Under the pieces are notes generated by a model. The model was not told the origin of the DNA. It saw nothing but the letters and a program-made list of their open reading frames with translations, and made no database searches. From NCBI GenBank assembly GCA_964364885.1, contig CAYIOA010000050.1:1-5248 (forward strand): 5,248 nt of DNA, read 5' to 3'. The translations under genes and the position numbers were made by a program. This DNA comes from UBA73 sp964364885. Lineage in GTDB: Archaea > Nanobdellota > Nanobdellia > Pacearchaeales > GW2011-AR1. Position 1 is the stretch's first letter. Every line of letters starts with the position of its first letter. Positions 1 through 5,248 of the stretch are shown piece by piece.

Positions 1-1451
1 ATCCTCTCAAATAAAATCTCAGACTTCTTAATCTTTGAAACCTTAAGGGGTTTTTTCAACTCCCCCAGCTCAATCTCAAAATTAAATGTCCGCGCTATCT
101 TCTCCGATGTTTCAGGCATAAAAGGAAAAAGAAGAATTGAAATATCTTTTATCGCATTCCCTGACTCGTATAGCACCTTAGAATCATGCGTCTCCCACGG
201 CTTTTTCGCTTGAATAAACTCATTGCATTTATCAACAAATGAAAAAATCTCATTCAAAGCTTTATCAAACTCAAGATTATCAAGATGTCCTGCAACTTTC
301 TTAACAATCCTCTCAGAATCTAACGTCTTTAAAGCAGTTTTCTCCAGTCCGTATTTCTCAGCAAGAGCAGAAACTCTTGAAACTAAATTCCCTAGTTTGT
401 TTGCCAATTCATTGTTATGGCGGTCAATTAATGCTTCCTTGGAAAAATCTCCGTCATCTCCAAAAGGAGTAGAGCGCAAAAGAAAATAACGCGCCGGATC
501 GCTCCCTGCATAACTAACTAAATCCCCAACATTTATTGCATTGCCTGCTGATTTTCCCATCTTCTCGTTTTGGATAGTTAAAAATCCGTGGGCAAATATT
601 TTCTTCGGCATCTCAATTCCTGCTGACTTCAGCATCGCAGGCCAATAAACACTATGAAACCAGAGAATATCCTTGCCTATCAGATGAATATCCGCAGGCC
701 AGAATTTATTAAATTGTTTCTTTTTGTCTAAATAACCAACCCCAGAAATATAATTAATCAGCGCATCAAACCATACATAAGCATAGTGTTTTTTATCAAA
801 CGGAAGTTGAATTCCCCAGTCAAACGATGTCCTAGAAACGCTAAAATCTCTCAGCCCTCCCTTAACTCTGTTGATAATCTCCTGTCTCCTATAAGAAGGG
901 GAAATAAACTCAGGATTTTTTTTATATAAGTCAAGAAGAAAAGACTGGTATTTTGACAGTTTGAAAAAATAAGATTCTTCTTTTAAAGTTTCAAGCTGTC
1001 TTTTATGTATTGGGCATTGTAAATTCAGAGAGTCCTTTTCAGTATAATATGCTTCGCAATCAGTGCAATAAAGCCCCTCGTAAGTTCCCTTGTAAATATC
1101 TCCAGATTTGAAAACTTTCTCTATAATCTCCTGGACAGTTTTTTCATGTTCTCTGTCAGTCGTTCTAATAAATCTGTCATAATCTATGTTTAATATTTTC
1201 CATGCTCTCTTAAATTCAGGAATCAAAGAATCTGTAAATTCTTTTGGTTTCTTTCCGGCCCTTTCTGCAGCTTTGGCTATTTTTTTCCCATGTTCGTCTG
1301 TTCCAGTAAGCAAAAAAACCTCCTCTCCAAGTAGTTTATGCCATCTGGCTAGAACATCTGCAGCGATAGTTGTATATGCGTGCCCTAAATGAGGAACATC
1401 ATTCGGATAATAAATCGGCGTCGTTATGTAAAATGTTTTTTTGTTTTTCAT
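1..1451 (-). CDS. metG: Methionyl-tRNA synthetase, bacterial type, 3' end outside window
   Basis: Cytoplasmic class I enzyme that charges tRNA(Met) with methionine using ATP. I translated 483 complete residues from the ATG at 1451 without a stop. The N-terminus has the Rossmann-fold opening TTPIYYPNDVPHLGHAYT, with the HIGH-type signature HLGH at residues 21-24. TGTDEHG follows near residue 50. A single zinc knuckle is made by C129, C132, C146 and H149 (CxxC...CPxH). WFDALINY at 227-234 and the KMSKS-loop variant KMGKS at 297-301, followed by AGN, complete the catalytic core. The anticodon-binding helical domain starts around 340 (NKLGNLVSRV) and continues to the edge, where ILFERI resembles the end of the core (LFPRI in relatives). 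The core is therefore almost complete, and any C-terminal tRNA-binding domain lies outside. The one-knuckle architecture is Thermus-like, whereas typical archaeal enzymes carry two knuckles, so lateral acquisition is likely. The start is fixed by the conserved N-terminus and by a TATA-like box about 25 nt upstream. Identification is secure. Confidence 0.96.
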   Translation of the reverse strand, partial: MKNKKTFYITTPIYYPNDVPHLGHAYTTIAADVLARWHKLLGEEVFLLTGTDEHGKKIAKAAERAGKKPKEFTDSLIPEFKRAWKILNIDYDRFIRTTDREHEKTVQEIIEKVFKSGDIYKGTYEGLYCTDCEAYYTEKDSLNLQCPIHKRQLETLKEESYFFKLSKYQSFLLDLYKKNPEFISPSYRRQEIINRVKGGLRDFSVSRTSFDWGIQLPFDKKHYAYVWFDALINYISGVGYLDKKKQFNKFWPADIHLIGKDILWFHSVYWPAMLKSAGIEMPKKIFAHGFLTIQNEKMGKSAGNAINVGDLVSYAGSDPARYFLLRSTPFGDDGDFSKEALIDRHNNELANKLGNLVSRVSALAEKYGLEKTALKTLDSERIVKKVAGHLDNLEFDKALNEIFSFVDKCNEFIQAKKPWETHDSKVLYESGNAIKDISILLFPFMPETSEKIARTFNFEIELGELKKPLKVSKIKKSEILFER

Positions 1452-1472
1452 GAATAAAAAAGATGAATAAGG

Positions 1473-1480
1473 TATAAAAG
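1473..1480 (-). promoter_or_regulatory. TATA-like box of the methionyl-tRNA synthetase gene
   Basis: Read on the minus strand the box is CTTTTATA (then CC). Its centre is about 25.5 nt before the ATG at 1451. Archaeal transcription usually starts about 25 nt downstream of the TATA centre, so the transcript would begin at or next to the start codon. The 20 nt between box and ATG are T-rich and have no Shine-Dalgarno-like GGAGG, which agrees with a leaderless mRNA. Confidence 0.6.
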
Positions 1481-1554
1481 CTTATTGAACTTTGTTTTAT
1501 CTCAACTCCCCCATAAGCAAATTGTAACCCTTTATAAATAGTAAAAAAGATAAC

Positions 1555-1562
1555 TTTAAATA
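1555..1562 (+). promoter_or_regulatory. TATA-like box (TTTAAATA) of the small lipoprotein gene
   Basis: A TTTAAATA box is centred 25.5 nt before the ATG at 1584. An A-rich run, AAAAAAGATAAC, lies just upstream where a BRE (TFB-recognition element) would be. The 21 nt between box and start are pyrimidine-rich and lack a Shine-Dalgarno sequence, so a leaderless transcript is expected. Box and spacing are identical to those of the protease gene at 4332. Confidence 0.7.
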
Positions 1563-1583
1563 CTTGTTTCTCATCGTTTTCCT

Positions 1584-1955
1584 ATGAAAAAGAAAGCTAT
1601 CAGGAACACAATCGCAAGTCTAGGTATTGGCTTAAGCGCAATATTAAGCGGATGCTCTCAAAGAACTCAGCCATATTTAGAAAATATCTCTTCCCAATTA
1701 AAAGATTATCACTTAACTATTGAATATGCAACTTCACCAGAGAAATACAACGGAACAGTTATTCTTGAAAAAGAAGGAAATAAAATAAATGTTCCTCACG
1801 AAGGAATTTCCTTGGACGGAATTGTAGAAAAAGATGAAATATTCTCAATTACAGTTACTCTACCGAATGGAAGCACTAAAAGTGAAGTCTACAGAATCAA
1901 GGATAAGAATAATCTATATAAACCCACTTGTGAATTAGAAGGAATCAGTTTTTGA
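1584..1955 (+). CDS. Small predicted lipoprotein of unknown function, 123 residues
   Basis: I do not recognise a family. The N-terminus is a typical lipoprotein signal: MKKK and R7, a hydrophobic stretch over about residues 10-21, then the lipobox L-S-G-C with the candidate lipidated cysteine at C24. The mature part (about 100 residues) is charged and polar with alternating hydrophobics (YHLTIEYA, GTVILEKEG, FSITVTLP), suggesting a small beta-rich domain outside the membrane. The last ten residues (114-123) are P-T-C-E-L-E-G-I-S-F, nearly the same as the C-terminus of the convergent secreted protein. The start at 1584 is supported by the signal peptide and by the TATA-like box 25.5 nt upstream. 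The TGA stop (1953-1955) directly abuts the stop of the next gene on the other strand. The C24 anchor is a prediction from motif only; archaeal lipoprotein processing in this lineage is not shown by the sequence. Confidence 0.85.
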   Translation: MKKKAIRNTIASLGIGLSAILSGCSQRTQPYLENISSQLKDYHLTIEYATSPEKYNGTVILEKEGNKINVPHEGISLDGIVEKDEIFSITVTLPNGSTKSEVYRIKDKNNLYKPTCELEGISF

Positions 1956-1988
1956 TTAAGCGAAATAAATTCCATCAAGCTCACTTGT
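1926..1988. repeat. Imperfect inverted repeat spanning the convergent gene junction
   Basis: The left arm at 1926-1945 and the reverse complement of the right arm at 1969-1988 match at 14 of 20 positions. The arms are the coding sequences of the two C-terminal peptides, TCELEGI on the plus strand and TSELDGI on the minus strand. Mismatches fall mostly at silent positions (ACT/ACA, GAA/GAG, TTA/CTT), so the repeat is best explained by similarity of the encoded peptides. It could form a weak hairpin in either transcript, but the stem is interrupted and I do not call it a terminator. Confidence 0.7.
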
Positions 1989-4235
1989 TGGTGTTAAAGA
2001 CGCTCCGCGGTCTTTAAATGTATGCAAATATTCTATAAGAGCGTCCAAATTCTCAGTCCTTAATTTCATTTGCTTCTCTATCTCTTTATAAGACTCAAGT
2101 TGCGTGCCTTCATTTATTTCTCCTATATTTTTCCTTACTTCTGATGGGTCCGGCTCATAGCCCTTCTCAATTTTTACGTCTTTCTGGAGCTTATAAACCT
2201 CAAATCTCTTTAATAGTGAGATTACTAACGCTCTTGTTTCAGTGCTGTCCAGTTTTTTCTCAAACACTAGCACCTGAGGCTTTAATGAAAAACCTTTGTC
2301 ATCTTTTATCTCGCTTGTCAATTTAAGATTAGAACTTCCATCATCATTTATGTCAAGAATTAATTTAATATCATAATTAAGCCACCCGACTTTATTGTTG
2401 CCATTTATAGAGTCATATATCTTTGTATTTTTTGAATAAACTTTGTTGACAATTACTCTTTCTTCTGTTCCTGTTTTATCCAGAACTATCCCTGTGCCAA
2501 CAATCCCGCTATTCTTCTCCTCCGCTTCCTTGAATATCTCAAACATCTGCGGAAGGTCCTTTGCAAGAGTTTTCATTGCTCCCTCAACTGCTCCCGTGAA
2601 TACGCTGGCATAAATGCTGGTATAAACCACCCAAACTTTAAAGGCAGTCCCTTGTATATTGAGTTTATACTCCAATCTCTTCGGTAAAGAATTATCTTTC
2701 ACTCCGTCTAATTTCAAATTGACATTTATCTTGCTCGCTACCGAATTTTTATCTATTACAAGCTGGTTTAATATATTTACATCCATGAATATTTTGCTTT
2801 CTATGTTGCGTAAATCAGTTTCAGGTTCATTAATGCCCCTAGGTAACTGACAGTTAGCTGAATATTGTTTTGCGCGCTCTTGCATCTGTTTTTCACTTAG
2901 CGCTTTCCCGTTGTTATCTCTCTCAACCTTTATATTCCCGCATTTATCATCTTCAACTGCATAGCCGTAATAGCTTTTCTGTCCTTGAGGTATTTCTATA
3001 TTACAAGTCACAGATTGCTCGCAATTTCCTCCAGAATCCAACTTATTCTCAATAAAATTTTTGCACAAACCACTTAAGCTGATAACTGCATTTCCTTCTG
3101 AATCAGCCCTTACAGCTCCTTCCGAAATTGGTTTGCCTTCTAATGATAAAATGCCCGGCAAATCATTCTTAATTAAAGTTTCATCATACAAGCAGGATAT
3201 CTGATTATTAACAATTCGTGGCTTATCCTGCTTTCTCTGTAATATATAAGACAATGTCCTTGCTTTTCTCTCGTAGCTGAATCCGTAATATTTGCAATTT
3301 TTATCAGATTTTTCCTCTGCCTCTCTCACAAAATCCAGGTTGATATTTTCATTGTTAATCATTAATTGCGGAGCTTTTATTTGTGCAGAGTTTATGTCTG
3401 GAGAAAGCAAAACTTTCCATCCATGTGTCGGAGTCTCTTCATAACTATATTCAATCTCATGCTCCAACTTATTAGTTTGTAAAGACTTGCTAGTTGTCTC
3501 ATCTTTCTCAAATTCACATTCTGATTCTGGCTGAGTTGTTGGTTGTGTTGTCGGCTGTGTCGTAGGTTGAGTTGCTGGTTTATTCCTGCGCGTGCATCCT
3601 GAAAAGTCAATATCTCCTAAAGACTGCGTTGGTTCTGCTCTAGAATTCGCTCCTGGTTTCTCTGTTATATCCCTTCTCAAAGTTATTGTAAACTCTTTTT
3701 TGCTTGCTTCAGAGCCGACATTCTTGTTCAATACAAAACTATGTGTCCCCTCTCCGATAACCTGAACATAAAGTCTTTCATTCTTCGATAATCCATTAGT
3801 AAAGCCAAGACGTTTTCCGCTCTCTCCCTCGAATAAACTAATTCCAACCAGTTCATTTGAATCACTGGAATATCCAGTTGAAAGCGAAGTTATTATAAAA
3901 GTCCCAATTAGCTCCTCATCTTGCCCTGCATTAATAACAAACTGAAAATCACTTCCGTCCGCAATTGTTAGTGGCTCTCCGTAATCGCATCCTTGAATAG
4001 GCGTGCTTATAGTAATTCTTATTCCAGAAGGAGACAAAATAAACGGAGAGTTATCTGCCTGCCCCTCTGCCGCGTCTCTTTCAGCATGCGGAACGCCTGC
4101 GCCGATTAGCTCGTACTCATCAGGAAGAACACAGTTATCCTTGTTTATTAAATTCGTCTGGGCAGGCAATTGCGGAGAATAAGATACAGTCAGGATTAGC
4201 GCCAAAAACAACACCAAAAAAACACCCCTTTTCAT
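1956..4235 (-). CDS. Large secreted cysteine-rich protein of unknown function, 759 residues
   Basis: I do not recognise a family. From the ATG at 4235 the protein starts MKRG, then a hydrophobic signal core at about 5-18 with possible cleavage after A25 (LPA-QT). Residues 30-190 look like a beta-rich module (FQFVINAG, GTFIITSL, LYVQVIG). A TQPT-repeat linker at 222-236 leads to a second, larger part. Eleven cysteines (35, 83, 214, 240, 314, 348, 391, 405, 411, 432, 462) suggest disulfides, while the final 297 residues have none. A moderately hydrophobic stretch lies at about 531-550. DINDDG at 628-633 fits the calcium-loop pattern DxNxDG. The last 90 residues appear helical and charged, ending in PTSELDGIYFA. 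The frame is also open from an ATG at 4241 and a TTG at 4253 (765 residues), but a TTTATATA box centred 25.5 nt before 4235 favours that start. Export is well supported; its role is unknown, perhaps a cell-surface or adhesion protein. Confidence 0.85.
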   Translation of the reverse strand: MKRGVFLVLFLALILTVSYSPQLPAQTNLINKDNCVLPDEYELIGAGVPHAERDAAEGQADNSPFILSPSGIRITISTPIQGCDYGEPLTIADGSDFQFVINAGQDEELIGTFIITSLSTGYSSDSNELVGISLFEGESGKRLGFTNGLSKNERLYVQVIGEGTHSFVLNKNVGSEASKKEFTITLRRDITEKPGANSRAEPTQSLGDIDFSGCTRRNKPATQPTTQPTTQPTTQPESECEFEKDETTSKSLQTNKLEHEIEYSYEETPTHGWKVLLSPDINSAQIKAPQLMINNENINLDFVREAEEKSDKNCKYYGFSYERKARTLSYILQRKQDKPRIVNNQISCLYDETLIKNDLPGILSLEGKPISEGAVRADSEGNAVISLSGLCKNFIENKLDSGGNCEQSVTCNIEIPQGQKSYYGYAVEDDKCGNIKVERDNNGKALSEKQMQERAKQYSANCQLPRGINEPETDLRNIESKIFMDVNILNQLVIDKNSVASKINVNLKLDGVKDNSLPKRLEYKLNIQGTAFKVWVVYTSIYASVFTGAVEGAMKTLAKDLPQMFEIFKEAEEKNSGIVGTGIVLDKTGTEERVIVNKVYSKNTKIYDSINGNNKVGWLNYDIKLILDINDDGSSNLKLTSEIKDDKGFSLKPQVLVFEKKLDSTETRALVISLLKRFEVYKLQKDVKIEKGYEPDPSEVRKNIGEINEGTQLESYKEIEKQMKLRTENLDALIEYLHTFKDRGASLTPTSELDGIYFA
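3529..3576 (-). repeat. Four 12-bp repeats encoding a TQP(T/A) linker
   Basis: On the plus strand the units are GGCTGAGTTGTT, GGTTGTGTTGTC, GGCTGTGTCGTA and GGTTGAGTTGCT. On the coding minus strand they give TQPTTQPTTQPTTQP (residues 222-236 of the secreted protein). The units share the encoded peptide but use different Thr, Gln and Pro codons. The array separates the N-terminal beta-rich module from the cysteine-rich remainder and resembles the Thr/Pro-rich, possibly glycosylated linkers of surface proteins. Confidence 0.85.
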
Positions 4236-4256
4236 TCCCATCAAACAGTTCAATGT

Positions 4257-4264
4257 TATATAAA
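4257..4264 (-). promoter_or_regulatory. TATA-like box of the large secreted protein gene; decides the start
   Basis: Read on the minus strand the box is TTTATATA, with A-rich ACAAATAA just upstream. Its centre at 4260.5 is 25.5 nt before the ATG at 4235, 19.5 nt before the ATG at 4241 and only 7.5 nt before the TTG at 4253. By the spacing seen at the other genes in this window, 4235 is the best start for a leaderless message. A TTG start at 4253 would lie upstream of the expected transcription start. Confidence 0.6.
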
Positions 4265-4302
4265 TTATTTGTCAGCACAGCTCATCCTCTTACCAACAAG
4301 CT

Positions 4303-4310
4303 TTTAAATA
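4303..4310 (+). promoter_or_regulatory. TATA-like box (TTTAAATA) of the subtilase gene
   Basis: TTTAAATA is centred 25.5 nt before the ATG at 4332, the same box and spacing as for the gene at 1584. The 21 nt between box and start have no Shine-Dalgarno-like sequence, so a leaderless transcript is expected. Confidence 0.7.
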
Positions 4311-4331
4311 TTTCATTTAGCTTATTTCTAT

Positions 4332-5248
4332 ATGTCCCTGGATAATATACTTCAAAAAGCATGGAAAAGAACCTTAAACAATCTTAGCAAAATAGCTCTA
4401 GCAGGAACTCTGACTTTCCTCGCTGGCTCATCAAATTATGCTTTTGCGGAAAAAAAAGAAAATTACGCTAAAGACAAAATTGTTTTCAAGCTGAAAGAAC
4501 AAGCTCAAAATGTCAAACATGAAGACATTGCTAATGAAATTGCCAACGCCAATTCTCTCAATTCCCTTAAACAAATGTTCAGCCAAAAAGCAAAAAAACC
4601 CGCGTTAAACAAAGAGCTAGAAGGAGTTTATGTTGTAAAAACCAGTCCAAACGAAAATCTAGACGCTCTAATATTAAATCTAAAGAATGACACCCGTGTC
4701 GAGTATGCAGAAAAAGTTGGTATCGTCAGCATAAATCTCACTCCTAACGACCAATACTTTAACTCTTCAGGAAGCTGGTCACAGGGATTTGATGACCAAT
4801 GGGGAATAAAAAAAATAGAGGCAGATAAAGCCTGGGATGTTTTTCCGAAGAGCCAGTCAGGAACTCCAATAATTGACAGAGGAATAGTTGTTGGCGTTAT
4901 TGATTCAGGTATTGATAGAACCCACCCAGATATAATAAATAATCTCTGGGCAAATCCAGCTGATGGAACCAATGGCTTTGATTTTGTTAACAATGATTCA
5001 GATCCTTCTGATGACAATGGTCACGGAACCCATGTTGCAGGAATTATCGCAGCTGAAACAAACAACAACTTAGGCATTTCAGGAATAGTTTACGAAACAA
5101 AAATTATGGCTTTGAAAGTTATTGATGCCCAAGGAAGCGGGACAACAGATGATTTAGCAGAAGCAATCCAATATGCAACAAACAACGGAGCGAGAATCAT
5201 TAACTCAAGTTTAAGCGGCAACGGAACTTCTCCGCAGCATCTTTCAGA
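4332..5248 (+). CDS. Subtilisin-family (S8) serine protease precursor, 3' end outside window
   Basis: Secreted peptidase made as a preproenzyme; 305 complete residues are in the window. A positively charged N-region (residues 1-20, ending LNNLSK) precedes a hydrophobic core at 21-34 and a likely signal-peptidase site after AFA at 37-39. Residues about 47-135 resemble an I9-type inhibitory propeptide (DKIVFKLKE, GVYVVK, RVEYAE). The catalytic domain begins near D154 (DDQWGIKKI, followed by KAWDV). The catalytic Asp is D191 in GVIDSGID and the catalytic His is H231 in NGHGTHVAG. Residues 291-296 read NSSLSG, where relatives usually have NMSLGG or NMSLG, a change next to the substrate pocket. 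The oxyanion Asn and the catalytic Ser (GTSMA) would lie past position 5248, so activity cannot be judged. The gene is divergent from the large secreted protein and could mature surface proteins, although degradation for nutrition is equally possible. Family assignment is firm; the substrate is unknown. Confidence 0.95.
   Translation, partial: MSLDNILQKAWKRTLNNLSKIALAGTLTFLAGSSNYAFAEKKENYAKDKIVFKLKEQAQNVKHEDIANEIANANSLNSLKQMFSQKAKKPALNKELEGVYVVKTSPNENLDALILNLKNDTRVEYAEKVGIVSINLTPNDQYFNSSGSWSQGFDDQWGIKKIEADKAWDVFPKSQSGTPIIDRGIVVGVIDSGIDRTHPDIINNLWANPADGTNGFDFVNNDSDPSDDNGHGTHVAGIIAAETNNNLGISGIVYETKIMALKVIDAQGSGTTDDLAEAIQYATNNGARIINSSLSGNGTSPQHLS

Larger units (their letters stand above)
1452..1583. 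other. Divergent intergenic promoter region
   Basis: This 132-bp AT-rich spacer lies between the methionyl-tRNA synthetase gene (leftward) and the small lipoprotein gene (rightward). It holds one TATA-like box for each gene, listed separately, plus a third TATA-like stretch at 1531-1540 (TTTATAAATA) that is not at the usual distance from either start. I see no open reading frame of note, no RNA gene and no clear Shine-Dalgarno sequence before either start. Confidence 0.7.
4236..4331. other. Divergent intergenic promoter region
   Basis: This is a 96-bp spacer (78 bp if the TTG at 4253 were the start of the leftward gene). It holds back-to-back TATA-like boxes for the large secreted protein and the subtilase, about 46 nt apart centre to centre. 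Nothing else was recognised. The closeness of the two promoters would allow shared control of both exported proteins, but no operator-like palindrome stands out. Confidence 0.65.

Noticed and set aside
223..489. Open plus-strand frame of 88 codons, and a similar one at 1186-1392
   Set aside because: Both lie antisense inside the conserved methionyl-tRNA synthetase gene, whose motifs prove the minus strand is coding. Their products show no domain or promoter.
546..560. KMGKS instead of KMSKS in the methionyl-tRNA synthetase as a possible defect
   Set aside because: KMGKS occurs in functional bacterial MetRS enzymes such as cyanobacterial ones, so it is a known variant.
1926..1988. Inverted repeat as a bidirectional hairpin terminator
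   Set aside because: The stem has only 14 of 20 matches with scattered mismatches and no proper T-run after it on either strand; the encoded peptides explain it better.
2144..3055. Plus-strand open frames of about 60 codons at 2144-2326, 2659-2850 and 2870-3055
   Set aside because: They are antisense to the long secreted-protein frame, have no start context and give no recognisable product.
3392..3610. Minus-strand frame of 72 codons inside the secreted-protein gene
   Set aside because: It is an alternate frame of the same strand overlapping the TQPT repeat region. Its Gln/Asn-rich composition comes from the repeat read out of frame.
4251..4253. TTG as start codon of the large secreted protein
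   Set aside because: It lies only about 7.5 nt from the TATA-like box centre, probably upstream of the transcript start. The ATG at 4235 has the standard spacing and gives a normal signal peptide.
4609..4635. KELEGVYVVK in the subtilase propeptide resembles the ELEGI/ELDGI C-terminal motif
   Set aside because: It is internal, lacks the preceding PT and following F, and matches the usual GVYVVK-type strand of I9 propeptides, so the likeness is probably chance.
4628..5017. Minus-strand frame of 129 codons
   Set aside because: It is antisense to the subtilase propeptide and catalytic domain, which contain the clear Asp and His active-site motifs.

Overview
The window looks like a piece of an AT-rich archaeal genome, most probably a DPANN-type lineage (Woesearchaeota/Pacearchaeota-like). 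This assignment is inference. It rests on four genes that each carry an archaeal TATA-like box (TTTAAATA, TTTAAATA, TTTATATA, CTTTTATA) whose centre lies about 25.5 nt before a start codon. None has a convincing Shine-Dalgarno sequence, which is the pattern expected of leaderless archaeal transcripts. No ribosomal RNA or other lineage marker is present to settle the taxonomy.

Layout. Positions 1-1451 (minus) hold a 3'-truncated methionyl-tRNA synthetase of bacterial type with a single zinc knuckle. A 132-bp divergent promoter region (1452-1583) separates it from a small predicted lipoprotein gene (1584-1955, plus). That gene meets, stop codon against stop codon, a convergent gene for a large secreted protein of unknown function (1956-4235, minus). 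A second divergent promoter region (4236-4331) leads to a subtilisin-family (S8) protease precursor (4332 to the end, plus), cut by the window edge before its catalytic serine. No tRNA, rRNA, CRISPR array, insertion sequence or phage gene was seen.

How the genes may work together. Apart from the housekeeping synthetase, all three genes encode exported proteins: a lipid-anchored small protein, a 759-residue cysteine-rich secreted protein, and a secreted protease. The most notable observation is that the small lipoprotein and the large secreted protein, encoded on opposite strands, end in nearly the same decapeptide, P-T-[CS]-E-L-[DE]-G-I-[SY]-F. Six of the seven identical residues use a different synonymous codon in the two genes; only the Gly codon is the same. 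The likeness is therefore at protein level rather than a recent DNA duplication, and it creates an imperfect inverted repeat across the junction. It may be a shared C-terminal recognition or sorting tag in this organism. That is a hypothesis, testable by searching the rest of the genome.
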